From the NCBI GenBank assembly GCA_964636675.1, contig CAZWUO010000064.1, positions 1-17,249 of the forward strand: 17,249 nucleotides of DNA, given 5' to 3'. Source of the stretch: JALUUH01 sp964636675. GTDB lineage: Bacteria; Pseudomonadota; Gammaproteobacteria; S012-40. The position numbers were made by a program, and so were the translations under genes. Shown here piece after piece: positions 7,775 through 15,194 of this stretch (within the stretch, counting starts at the first letter, position 1; every line of letters begins with the position of its first letter). Under the pieces are notes generated by a model. It had not been told where the DNA came from, searched no databases, and worked only from the letters and a program-made list of their open reading frames with translations.

Positions 7775-8443
7775 ATGAACAGTCCTAACGTTGTTTATTC
7801 AGGCTCGACTGCAGCTTCAGCTGTAAAAAACAAGCTGATAAAGAATACATACACCTTACTTGCGTTGACACTCGCCTTCAGTGCTTTGTCTGCTGGCGTT
7901 TCCATGATGCTCAATTTACCTCATCCTGGCATTTTAATCACACTAGTAGGCTTTTTTGGCTTGCTTTTTTTGACGCATAAGTTACAAAATAGCGCCTGGG
8001 GCATAGCCGCCGTATTTGCGCTAACTGGATTTATGGGCATTACTCTCGGCCCCATTATTAGTGCATATCTATCGCTACCAAACGGATCCCAAATTGTTAT
8101 GACCGCAATGGGCGGAACAGCTGCCATCTTCCTAGGCTTATCTGCGTATGCCTTAACTACCAAAAAAGACTTTAGTTTCCTCGGTGGTTTTGTCATGGTC
8201 GGTATTTTAGTCGCGTTTCTAGCTGGACTAGCAGCCTACTTTTTAGAGATGCCAGGGCTATCACTCGCTGTTTCAGCGATGTTTGTATTGCTGATGTCCG
8301 CGCTGATTCTATTTCAAACAAGCTCATTGGTTAACGGCGGTGAAAGTAATTATATTTTAGTGACGGTCAGTTTATTCGTTTCTATTTTTAACTTATTCAC
8401 AAGCTTGCTTCATTTGCTTGGTGCATTTGGCGGTGATGATTAA
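7775..8443 (+). CDS. yccA: Bax inhibitor-1 / YccA family membrane protein
   Basis: YccA-type BI-1 proteins sit in the inner membrane. In E. coli YccA is a slow FtsH substrate that can block FtsH and associates with the FtsH-HflKC complex. The protein has 222 residues and about seven hydrophobic segments spread over residues 24-218. Recognisable stretches include NTYTLLALTLAFSALSAG, FLTHKLQNSAWGIAAVFALTG, LTTKKDFSFLGG and ILFQTSSLVNGGESNYI, ending LLHLLGAFGGDD. These correspond segment by segment to E. coli YccA as I remember it, and the C-terminal Gly-Asp-Asp is typical. It is monocistronic, flanked by a tRNA gene reading away and a strong terminator. A more distant BI-1 subgroup assignment is possible, but the YccA match looks good. 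Confidence 0.93.
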   Translation: MNSPNVVYSGSTAASAVKNKLIKNTYTLLALTLAFSALSAGVSMMLNLPHPGILITLVGFFGLLFLTHKLQNSAWGIAAVFALTGFMGITLGPIISAYLSLPNGSQIVMTAMGGTAAIFLGLSAYALTTKKDFSFLGGFVMVGILVAFLAGLAAYFLEMPGLSLAVSAMFVLLMSALILFQTSSLVNGGESNYILVTVSLFVSIFNLFTSLLHLLGAFGGDD

Positions 8444-8466
8444 ATTAACATCTCAATTATCTTGAT

Positions 8467-8498
8467 AAAAAAAGCCCCTATAATAAGGGGCTTTTTTT
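8467..8498. terminator. Bidirectional intrinsic terminator between yccA and rlmD
   Basis: A perfect 13-bp inverted repeat (AAAAAAAGCCCCT, 8467-8479; AGGGGCTTTTTTT, 8486-8498) encloses a 6-base loop. Its GC-rich core is flanked by A-run and T-run, so each strand gives a hairpin followed by seven U residues. It lies between the convergent yccA and rlmD stops and should stop transcription from both. Confidence 0.95.
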
Positions 8499-8525
8499 AT
8501 TTATGAACATTTGTGTTAGAGCAAT

Positions 8526-9848
8526 TTACTTTTTATCAAATACAGCTATCGATTCTACATGTCCGGTATGCGGAAACATATCCATTACACCTGCCCCAGT
8601 TAGCACATAACCCTGTCCACAAATTTCTGCTGCATCTCGAGCGAGGGTTGCTGTATCGCACGACACATAAACTAATTTAGCAGGATTTAGTTTTTTTAAG
8701 TTTTTAACGACCTCCCAAGCACCACTTCTAGGTGGGTCTATCAGTATTTTCGGGTAATGCCGCTTTGCCCAAGGGAAAGATAGGAATTCCTCAAAAAGAT
8801 TTGCATAATGAAACTCAACATTGCTCAGTTGATTCCTTATCGCATTTTCACCTGCTCTATTGACAAGCTGTTGATCACCTTCAACTGCAACCACAGATTT
8901 TGCATACCTTGCGATGGCTAAGCTGAAATTACCTATACCGCAGAATAAATCCAACACTCGCTCATCGTCTTTTATCTCTAATAGTTGAATGGCGCGAGAA
9001 ACCATAAGCTGATTAATTTCAGCGTTAATTTGCGTAAAGTCCGTTGGTAGAAACGCCAATTCTAAATCAAAATCGGCTAGCCTATATACCAGAGAATTCT
9101 CTCTTTCGGGATAAATTCGAGTGACGCTTTCCGGACCTTTACTTTGACTATAAATTTGAATCCCAGTCTGTTCACCAAAAGCTCTAAGCTTCGTATAATC
9201 ATCTTCAGAAAAATCAGTCAAATGCCTAAAAATGAGAACCTGCTCATCATCCCCTATTGCCACTTCGATCTGTGGGATTTGCTCAAAGTTTGACAACGAT
9301 CGAATCACGCTTGCAAACTCCTCCAAACGATAACCTATGCTAGGATGTAATATTTCACAATGTGTCAGATCGGCCAAATACCGACTTTGTTTCTCGCGAA
9401 AACCGATTAATACACGCTCTTTTTTATGCACATACTTAACACCTATACGCGCTTTTCGGCGATAACCCCAAGGCTGACACATCAACGGAGAAAATATTTC
9501 TTGCGGTATAATACCCCCAATATTTTTCATATTAAGTAACATGGTTTCTTGTTTAAATTGGATTTGCTCCTCTATTGACATATGTTGTAAACCACATCCT
9601 CCACATACACCATAGTGTTTACATTTTGCTTCCACGCGCTTACTTGAAGGCAAATCTATTTTTTCAACACAAGCCTCATCGTATTTGCTTTTGGTTTTTA
9701 AATACCTAAAAGTAACTGTTTCCCCGGGTAATGCACCATCAATAAATGTTGTTTTTCCGTTAACACGTGCCACTCCACGCCCATCATGAGACAACGATTC
9801 CACATAAGCAGACACTAATTCTTTTGGTACTTTCTTTCTTCTAGACAT
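8526..9848 (-). CDS. rlmD: 23S rRNA (uracil-1939-C5) methyltransferase RlmD
   Basis: RlmD (RumA) uses S-adenosylmethionine to methylate C5 of U1939 in 23S rRNA. The 440-residue protein starts with a TRAM RNA-binding domain (about 8-65). Four cysteines for a 4Fe-4S cluster follow (76, 82, 85 and 164, the first three in CKHYGVCGGCG). The Rossmann methyltransferase domain has LDLFCGIGNFS (299-309) and DPPRSG (371-376). The nucleophile is Cys397 in YVSCDTATLARD, and the general base is Glu432 in TGHVES. The methionine-rich DMFPHTGHVE end is family-typical. The cysteine set separates it from TrmA. The ATG at 9846-9848 has a modest upstream GAGAG. cysM, its usual upstream partner in several gammaproteobacteria, is separated from it by a plus-strand PEP-CTERM gene. 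Confidence 0.97.
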   Translation of the reverse strand: MSRRKKVPKELVSAYVESLSHDGRGVARVNGKTTFIDGALPGETVTFRYLKTKSKYDEACVEKIDLPSSKRVEAKCKHYGVCGGCGLQHMSIEEQIQFKQETMLLNMKNIGGIIPQEIFSPLMCQPWGYRRKARIGVKYVHKKERVLIGFREKQSRYLADLTHCEILHPSIGYRLEEFASVIRSLSNFEQIPQIEVAIGDDEQVLIFRHLTDFSEDDYTKLRAFGEQTGIQIYSQSKGPESVTRIYPERENSLVYRLADFDLELAFLPTDFTQINAEINQLMVSRAIQLLEIKDDERVLDLFCGIGNFSLAIARYAKSVVAVEGDQQLVNRAGENAIRNQLSNVEFHYANLFEEFLSFPWAKRHYPKILIDPPRSGAWEVVKNLKKLNPAKLVYVSCDTATLARDAAEICGQGYVLTGAGVMDMFPHTGHVESIAVFDKK

Positions 9849-9970
9849 TCAGAGAACTCTCTATTCATTCAATCTTTATGAGTATACATTTCCGATTAAG
9901 GCTAAATTAATCTAAAGACCATAGGCTATTTTTGATATCCAATAATCATAAAAATAAAGGAAGAATCAGT

Positions 9971-10774
9971 ATGCAGAATCAATTTCGGCTTTTTTCATTC
10001 CACACCTCGTTTTGTACTCCATTTTACAATAAGTTATTCAATCTATTTTTGAAGCAGCTGCAATACTTTGGTGCTAATACTAAAGTACTATTTCGATTAA
10101 AACCACAATCACTGCCCGCAATTTTGTTTTTATTGATATTCTCGCAGACTTCTCATGCCAGTATTATTAACATTGATTTCACCAAGCAAAGTTCTTTTTT
10201 ATATAGCGGTTTAAGCTATAACTTTACAGGCCTCGACTTGACAATTAGCGGTTGGTATGAAGACTCCACGGACTATGATTTAGGGCAAGTACAGCAAGAT
10301 GTGAATGGTCTTGGTGTATTTAACTCAATCAGCAGCATTAATGATGGATCGCAAATTGATGGCCGCGGGCCTGATGAATGGTTAATGTTTGATTTTTCAT
10401 CAAGAGTGACTCTGCTTAGTGTTCAGTTTAATCGAGTTGGAAATAATGACGATTTTTCACTGCTAATTGATAATGTGCTCGCTATAGAAGGAGACATACC
10501 GGGTGGCAACGTAGCAAATGACCTAGGTGTTAGCCTAGTAAATTTTGAGTCCAATAAGCTGATTGGATACCAGTTTCAATTCGGTGTTAACAAATGGTTT
10601 AGTGATTACAAAATTTCTGCGATATCTATTAAGACTATTCCCGAACCCAACACATTCTTGCTCTATTGCAGCGTATTGTTATTGATAGGAGTGTTGCGCA
10701 TGAGTAAGAAGCTGAAACGATTTCGCTCAAAACTGAGCGAAACACAAAAAAATTTAGCAAGCAATATTATATAA
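9971..10774 (+). CDS. PEP-CTERM sorting domain protein, secreted, function unknown
   Basis: This is a surface or exported protein recognised by its C-terminal sorting signal. IPEP (about residues 223-226 of 267) is followed by a hydrophobic helix (228-242) and a basic cluster RMSKKLKRFR. Exosortase systems cleave such tails. The middle part is a beta-rich, Asp/Gly/Asn-rich domain with NGLGVF, DGSQIDGRGPDEWLMFDF and DDFSLLID, a pattern common in PEP-CTERM choice-of-anchor proteins; no enzyme motif is visible. A signal-peptide-like stretch LPAILFLLIFSQTSHA ends near residue 63, so the part before it is unusually long. I chose ATG 9971 because AAGGA lies just upstream; an ORF start at 9932 lacks a ribosome site. 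A tail of about 15 residues after the basic cluster is also atypical. It is oriented against both neighbours, suggesting insertion. Confidence 0.85.
   Translation: MQNQFRLFSFHTSFCTPFYNKLFNLFLKQLQYFGANTKVLFRLKPQSLPAILFLLIFSQTSHASIINIDFTKQSSFLYSGLSYNFTGLDLTISGWYEDSTDYDLGQVQQDVNGLGVFNSISSINDGSQIDGRGPDEWLMFDFSSRVTLLSVQFNRVGNNDDFSLLIDNVLAIEGDIPGGNVANDLGVSLVNFESNKLIGYQFQFGVNKWFSDYKISAISIKTIPEPNTFLLYCSVLLLIGVLRMSKKLKRFRSKLSETQKNLASNII
10721..10742. repeat. Perfect 9-bp inverted repeat at 3' end of PEP-CTERM gene
   Basis: TTTCGCTCA (10721-10729) and TGAGCGAAA (10734-10742) pair perfectly around the loop AAAC. It falls within the last coding codons, after the membrane anchor. Neither strand has a strong U-tract after it. 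It lies between convergent genes and may act as a weak terminator or 3' stabilising hairpin for either transcript. Confidence 0.7.
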
Positions 10775-10866
10775 ATGTTGATTAGTGGCAAAACTAAACA
10801 GGAAAGGAGAATTTAGATATTGCTCACCCTACCGGTTCTTCTTATGAGCATATAAGCAAAGAGCCC

Positions 10867-11766
10867 CTAGTTCGCCGGAAAGACACCCGTAGACAGATAA
10901 CGATCACCTCTATCGCAAATGATAGTGACAATGAGGGAATTCTGTACTTGTTTTGATAACTGAAGCGCGGCGGACACAGCGCCACCAGATGATATTCCAC
11001 AAAATATCCCTTCTTCTGCCGCGAGTCTACGGGTTATTTCTTCAGCATCGTGTTGGCCCACATCAATGGTGCGATCGACTCTTGACGCCTCAAAAATTGT
11101 CGGTAAATACGCGGGTGGCCAGCGTCTAATGCCAGGGATACTTGAGCCTTCTTCGGGCTGAACCCCTATTATTTCGATAGCAGGATTTTGCTCTTTGAGA
11201 AAACGCGAAGTACCCATAATCGTGCCGGTAGTACCCATAGCACTCACAAAATGCGTTATTTTTTGCTTGGTATCACGCCAAATTTCTGGGCCAGTCCCGT
11301 GATAGTGCGCTAAGGGATTATCCGGGTTAGAAAACTGATCCAATACCTTTCCTTTGCCCTCTTCTTCCATTTGTTTGGCAAGATCACGCGCATATTCCAT
11401 TCCTTGGTCTTTATTAACTAAAATAATATCTGCGCCAAAGGCTTGCATCGAGCTTCGTCTTTCAATACTCATATTATCTGGCATTATTAATACCATTCGA
11501 TAACCTTTAATTGCGGCAGCCATGGCTAATGCAATACCGGTATTCCCGCTTGTCGCCTCAATAAGCGTATCCCCTTCCTTGATTTCACCTCGCGCTTCCG
11601 CATGAATAATCATGCTCATGGCAGGTCTATCCTTCACTGAGCCAGCGGGGTTATTTCCTTCTAATTTAACCAGGAGAGTGTTGCTTGTATGGGCAGAAAT
11701 TCTTTGTAATCTAACCAGGGGCGTATTGCCAACGTAAGCTTCTATCGTAGGAAAAGACTCATCCAT
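10867..11766 (-). CDS. cysM: Cysteine synthase B (O-acetylserine sulfhydrylase B)
   Basis: CysM is a PLP enzyme that makes cysteine or S-sulfocysteine from O-acetylserine and sulfide or thiosulfate. From the ATG at 11764-11766 the protein has 299 residues, the usual CysM length. It contains VGNTPLVRLQR (12-22), the PLP lysine Lys45 in NNPAGSVKDRP, and the substrate loop TSGNTG (72-77). It also has MGTTGT for PLP phosphate binding, EEGSSIPGIRRWP, and the end CDRGDRYLSTGVF. The IRRWP..YLP and CDRGDRYLSTGVF features favour CysM over CysK. A GTG 24 bases upstream is open but gives a non-conserved extension. The chosen ATG overlaps the galU stop by eight bases (ATGGATGA), with no strong ribosome site, suggesting translation coupled to galU. 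Confidence 0.95.
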   Translation of the reverse strand: MDESFPTIEAYVGNTPLVRLQRISAHTSNTLLVKLEGNNPAGSVKDRPAMSMIIHAEARGEIKEGDTLIEATSGNTGIALAMAAAIKGYRMVLIMPDNMSIERRSSMQAFGADIILVNKDQGMEYARDLAKQMEEEGKGKVLDQFSNPDNPLAHYHGTGPEIWRDTKQKITHFVSAMGTTGTIMGTSRFLKEQNPAIEIIGVQPEEGSSIPGIRRWPPAYLPTIFEASRVDRTIDVGQHDAEEITRRLAAEEGIFCGISSGGAVSAALQLSKQVQNSLIVTIICDRGDRYLSTGVFPAN

Positions 11767-12658
11767 TGTTTGCAAACATCGCAGGATCACAAAAATGACT
11801 CAGATACTTCCGAAAATCTGCGCCAAGGTCATTATGTTTGAGACCATATTCTACCGTCGCTTGTAAATAGCCTAGTTTACTTCCGCAATCGTAGCGAGTA
11901 CCTTCAAAGTTGTAAGCAAGCACATGCTCAAATTCTAATAAACTCGCAATCGCATCTGTTAATTGAATTTCACCACCAGCCCCTTTAGAAGTATTTTCAA
12001 TCATTTCGAATACTCTTGGTGTTAAGATATAACGCCCTACTACTGCTAAATTAGAAGGTGCATCTTCGGGGTTTGGTTTTTCAACAATCTTGTCGAGTTT
12101 ACTTAATCTTGCTTTTATCGGAACACTAGAGACAATTCCATATTTTTCGGTTTCCTCAGGCGCAATGGTTTCAACTCCCAAGATGCTACACCCCCGTTCA
12201 TCAAAACACTCTACCATCTGGGAAAGACAACCCTTACTGTCATCGTCAATTAAATCATCCGCCAGGATGACCGCAAACGGTTCATCTCCTACAATATCCT
12301 TAGCACAAAGGACAGCATGCCCTAAGCCCAGTGCCTCAGCTTGGCGAATGTATACACATGAAATACCTTCGGGAAGAACATTGCGGACAATTTCCAGCAT
12401 TTCATGTTTATTCTTAGCTGCTAACATAGCCTCAAGCTCGAAATTTTTATCAAAGTGATCTTCTAGCGCACGTTTTGAGCTACTCGTCACAAATATTAGC
12501 TGTTCACAACCTGCTGCGACAGCTTCTTCTGCTGCATATTGAATCAGGGGTTTATCCACCACCGTTAACATTTCTTTGGGATTTGCTTTGGTAGCAGGTA
12601 AAAAACGTGTACCCAGACCAGCCACAGGAAATACAGCTTTTCTAACCGGTTTTGACAT
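11759..12658 (-). CDS. galU: UTP-glucose-1-phosphate uridylyltransferase
   Basis: GalU makes UDP-glucose from UTP and glucose-1-phosphate, supplying glucosyl units for LPS, exopolysaccharide and other glycans. The 299-residue protein has the nucleotidyltransferase signature PVAGLGTRFLPATKANPKEM (11-30). Further motifs are QAEALGLGHAVLCA, the metal-binding ILADDLID, VEKPNPEDAPSNLAVVGRYIL, GGEIQLTDAI and the sugar-binding GTRYDCGSKLGYLQA. All fit GalU rather than RmlA. The ATG at 12656-12658 has AGGA six bases upstream. It is the first gene of a galU-cysM unit and lies divergent from the WecA-like gene, with which it may share polysaccharide functions. Confidence 0.97.
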   Translation of the reverse strand: MSKPVRKAVFPVAGLGTRFLPATKANPKEMLTVVDKPLIQYAAEEAVAAGCEQLIFVTSSSKRALEDHFDKNFELEAMLAAKNKHEMLEIVRNVLPEGISCVYIRQAEALGLGHAVLCAKDIVGDEPFAVILADDLIDDDSKGCLSQMVECFDERGCSILGVETIAPEETEKYGIVSSVPIKARLSKLDKIVEKPNPEDAPSNLAVVGRYILTPRVFEMIENTSKGAGGEIQLTDAIASLLEFEHVLAYNFEGTRYDCGSKLGYLQATVEYGLKHNDLGADFRKYLSHFCDPAMFANNG

Positions 12659-13053
12659 TAAAGATCCTTTGTTTTCAGTGCATAGATTGGTCTAAATCCC
12701 AACATTTCATAAAGTATAAAATGTCCGGGCGGAATCGCTTGTAGTCTAATTAATTGCAGATTCAATCGCTAGTGTTTTGTCGGTGATAAGACTTCAATAG
12801 TTTGATTTTTTTGCAACTAAATTTAGAATTTGTTTAACATACCCAATTTCGGCGCCTTAATTGCTTATGTAGTCAAGCTTAATAATTGCATATCATCTCA
12901 TCATAACCATAGCTTATTGTGGGTTATTTGCTGTTTTTTCATGATTATTACTCGCTTAGCTCAATCAGATATTGTATTCTCGCAACGCCCGATCTCGAGA
13001 AGCATAGCGCTCACACAGAGCAATGACTCGTTATTCCCTTATCAAAGGTTTAC
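12659..13053. other. Divergent intergenic region galU / wecA-like gene
   Basis: This 395-base AT-rich gap should hold promoters for both flanking genes. On the minus strand a TATACT (complement of 12713-12718) lies inside a 6-bp inverted repeat (ACATTT 12702-12707 with AAATGT 12719-12724) and could be the galU -10, though no good -35 is visible. On the plus strand a candidate promoter is at 12802-12829. An 82-codon TTG-started frame runs across the right part, but I see no support for it. No RNA gene or riboswitch was recognised. Confidence 0.6.
12802..12829 (+). promoter_or_regulatory. Putative promoter for wecA-like gene
   Basis: TTGATT (12802-12807) and TAGAAT (12824-12829) are separated by 16 bases, with four and five matches to consensus. 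The start would fall near 12836, leaving a leader of over 200 bases. A nearer promoter cannot be excluded. Called by eye. Confidence 0.3.
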
Positions 13054-14124
13054 ATGGATATTTACGTTGCTTCACTGATCGCTTTTTTAACAACTTGTCT
13101 TTTTGTTTGGACACTCCAACCTATCGCCCATCATATTGGCCTCGTTGATAAACCCGGCGGTAGAAAAAAACACTCTGGTAGAATCCCTCTCATCGGCGGT
13201 ATCGCGATGTTTATTGGCCTATTAGTAGGCCTAGTTGTTGTTAACTTTCCTTTTTCCGAAATAAAAGGCTTGCTTATCGCTGGAGGCATTTTGTTAATCG
13301 TAGGGACAATTGACGATTTTGTCGATTTAAAAGCTGCAACTCGTTTTCTTGCGCAAATTACAGCTGCGCTAATCTTAGTTTTTGTCGATGGCATTGTTTT
13401 GAGCGATCTTGGCAGCTTGACCGGAGGAGAAAACCTTGAGCTTGGCATAATGGGGGTTGTATTTACTGTTTTTGCCATTGTAGGTGTTATCAACGCAACA
13501 AATATGTCAGATGGAATGGACGGCTTAGCGGGGGGCCTGGCATCTATTACCATTTTTTGTTTATTGTTCGCGAACACGATGGCGGGTGGACAGACCTTAG
13601 AAATCCCTCTTCCTGTTATATTATCCATCATCATCGCTTTCCTAATGTTTAATATGCGTACTCCATGGAATAGAAACGCCCAAGTATTTATGGGTAATGG
13701 TGGCAGTATGTTTTTAGGGCTAGCCTTAGCATGGTCGTTAATTTATTCCGCCCAAGGCGAAAAAAGAATTATCGAACCCGTTATCGCATTATGGATTTTT
13801 GCCTTGCCTTTATTAGACACGATTTGCATTATGATACGACGCTTAGTTAAAGGACGATCTCCCTTCGCACCTGACAGAGAGCATTTTCACCATATCCTAC
13901 TTGTAGCAGGCTATACCGTTAAGCAAGCCGTCTGGATAATGATAGGTATTGCCTTAGTCTTGGCCTGTATTGGTTATATTGGTTATGCCGCAAACCTTCC
14001 TGAACACCTGTTACTCGCAGGTATGCTATTAATCTTTACACTATACTTTTGGGGAATGAGTCATGCTTGGAAAGTCATGAAAATCATTCGCAGAGATAAA
14101 CCCTTAGACAAAAAGCATTCCTAA
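13054..14124 (+). CDS. wecA: WecA-type undecaprenyl-phosphate GlcNAc-1-phosphate transferase
   Basis: Members of this membrane family (MraY/WecA) move a sugar-1-phosphate from a UDP-sugar to undecaprenyl phosphate, the first step in O-antigen, enterobacterial common antigen or exopolysaccharide building. The 356-residue protein has about eleven hydrophobic segments. It carries the catalytic Asp pair in IDDFVDL (86-92), NATNMSDGMDGLAGG (147-161) and MGNGGSMFLG (213-222). The cytoplasmic loop DREHFHHIL (274-282) has the His motif of WecA-type polyprenyl transferases. MraY itself is excluded by the HFHH loop and context. The exact sugar (GlcNAc or another) is not determined by sequence, so the symbol is provisional. 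AAAGG lies five bases before the ATG. It converges on sppA with a 14-base gap and no visible terminator. Confidence 0.88.
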   Translation: MDIYVASLIAFLTTCLFVWTLQPIAHHIGLVDKPGGRKKHSGRIPLIGGIAMFIGLLVGLVVVNFPFSEIKGLLIAGGILLIVGTIDDFVDLKAATRFLAQITAALILVFVDGIVLSDLGSLTGGENLELGIMGVVFTVFAIVGVINATNMSDGMDGLAGGLASITIFCLLFANTMAGGQTLEIPLPVILSIIIAFLMFNMRTPWNRNAQVFMGNGGSMFLGLALAWSLIYSAQGEKRIIEPVIALWIFALPLLDTICIMIRRLVKGRSPFAPDREHFHHILLVAGYTVKQAVWIMIGIALVLACIGYIGYAANLPEHLLLAGMLLIFTLYFWGMSHAWKVMKIIRRDKPLDKKHS

Positions 14125-14138
14125 GTTCTGTAATAGTA

Positions 14139-15194
14139 TTATTGAATATTCAACGGAAGCAAGCGCGCCATGAAAGAATTGGCAATCGATGCACCAAATT
14201 TGTCGGCAAATCTGTCTATATAGTTTAGTCTAGGTGTAAAATCTGCGATTTTTTCTACGCCGATGATATCCCTCGCTACTTTGCTGGTGCTCGCCAGCCC
14301 ATCAATAAGTCCTAGTTCGACACTTTTTTCACCCGACCAAACGAGTCCAGATACTATCTTTGAGCTCGCACCGAGACGGTCTCCACGTCCCTTTTTTACG
14401 GCTTCAATAAACTGATTATGTACATTATCCAGTAACGACTGCATATGTTGTTGGTGCGCTTCATTAATTGGAGTAAATGGATCTAGAAAACCCTTGTTTT
14501 CACCCGCAGTGAGCAACCTACGTTCAACACCTAGTTTTTTCAGCGTATCTACAAAGCCATAACCATCCATTAATACACCGATTGAACCCACTAAACTCGC
14601 TTTGTCAGCATAAATCTCATCTGCCGCCGCCGCAATATAATAAGCAGCTGATGCACCAATATCTGTAATGACTGCATAAACTTTTGTATCAGGATAAATC
14701 TTTCTCAAGCGTTTAATTTCATCATAAATATAACCCGCTTGGACTGCACTTCCTCCGGGGCTATTAATACGCAAGACAATGCCCTTGGTATTATCGTCCT
14801 TAAACGCCCCCCGCAATCCTTTGATGATATTATCAGCGCTCGCAAACGCATTTTCAGCAATAACCCCTTTGACTTCTATGACAGCAGTGTGATGACCAAG
14901 ACTTATATCTCCTCCTTTGTCAGGAAGAAAAAGAAAAATTGCAACTATTAGATAAAGTAAAAATGCACTACGAAAAAAAATACTCCACCGTCGGGAACGC
15001 CGCTGTTCATTCAGCGATGCAAATGCTAACCGGTTAACCAGGTCTTTTTCCCAATGCTCATTTTTCGGTAATGTAGCATTATGCGGTAGATCTGTTTTAT
15101 GCGAGCCAGGCTTGTCTTTAAGATCATTTTCAGTCCATGGATCTTTTTCCAGGCTAGGGTCTAGATTTTCTTTTTTAAATTCTTTATTGTCCAT
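14139..15194 (-). CDS. sppA: Signal peptide peptidase SppA (short form, S49 family)
   Basis: SppA is an inner-membrane serine protease that digests signal peptides left after protein export. The single-domain short form here has 351 residues. A polar N-terminal cytoplasmic part (about 1-70) is followed by one membrane segment FFRSAFLLYLIVAIFLFLP (73-91). The S49 domain has RINSPGG and ASADNIIKGL, the nucleophile Ser182 in DIGASAAYYIAAAADEI, SIGVLMDGYG, and the base Lys234 in TAGENKGFLDPF. Three ATGs follow one another (15198, 15195 and 15192). I chose the third because AAGGA lies six bases before it. It overlaps the 3' end of the HAD gene by 11 bases, suggesting coupled translation. The rluC-HAD-sppA order is also seen in Pseudomonas. 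Confidence 0.94.
   Translation of the reverse strand: MDNKEFKKENLDPSLEKDPWTENDLKDKPGSHKTDLPHNATLPKNEHWEKDLVNRLAFASLNEQRRSRRWSIFFRSAFLLYLIVAIFLFLPDKGGDISLGHHTAVIEVKGVIAENAFASADNIIKGLRGAFKDDNTKGIVLRINSPGGSAVQAGYIYDEIKRLRKIYPDTKVYAVITDIGASAAYYIAAAADEIYADKASLVGSIGVLMDGYGFVDTLKKLGVERRLLTAGENKGFLDPFTPINEAHQQHMQSLLDNVHNQFIEAVKKGRGDRLGASSKIVSGLVWSGEKSVELGLIDGLASTSKVARDIIGVEKIADFTPRLNYIDRFADKFGASIANSFMARLLPLNIQ

Noticed and set aside
9881..9886. TATACT on the minus strand as the rlmD promoter
   Set aside because: The -10 is fair but no acceptable -35 or extended -10 is present, so it was not listed as a feature.
10805..10860. Good Shine-Dalgarno (AAAGGAG) followed by a tiny TTG-started frame of about 11 codons
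   Set aside because: No ATG follows at proper distance and the frame ends at once. It may be chance or a gene remnant, but nothing supports a peptide.
12830..13078. 82-codon plus-strand frame in the galU/wecA gap
   Set aside because: It needs a TTG start without a clear ribosome site, overlaps the wecA-like start, and its translation shows no recognisable family or compositional sign of a real protein.
13131..13634. 167-codon minus-strand frame inside the wecA-like gene
   Set aside because: The opposite strand codes for clear catalytic motifs of the WecA family; this frame is a shadow despite its length.
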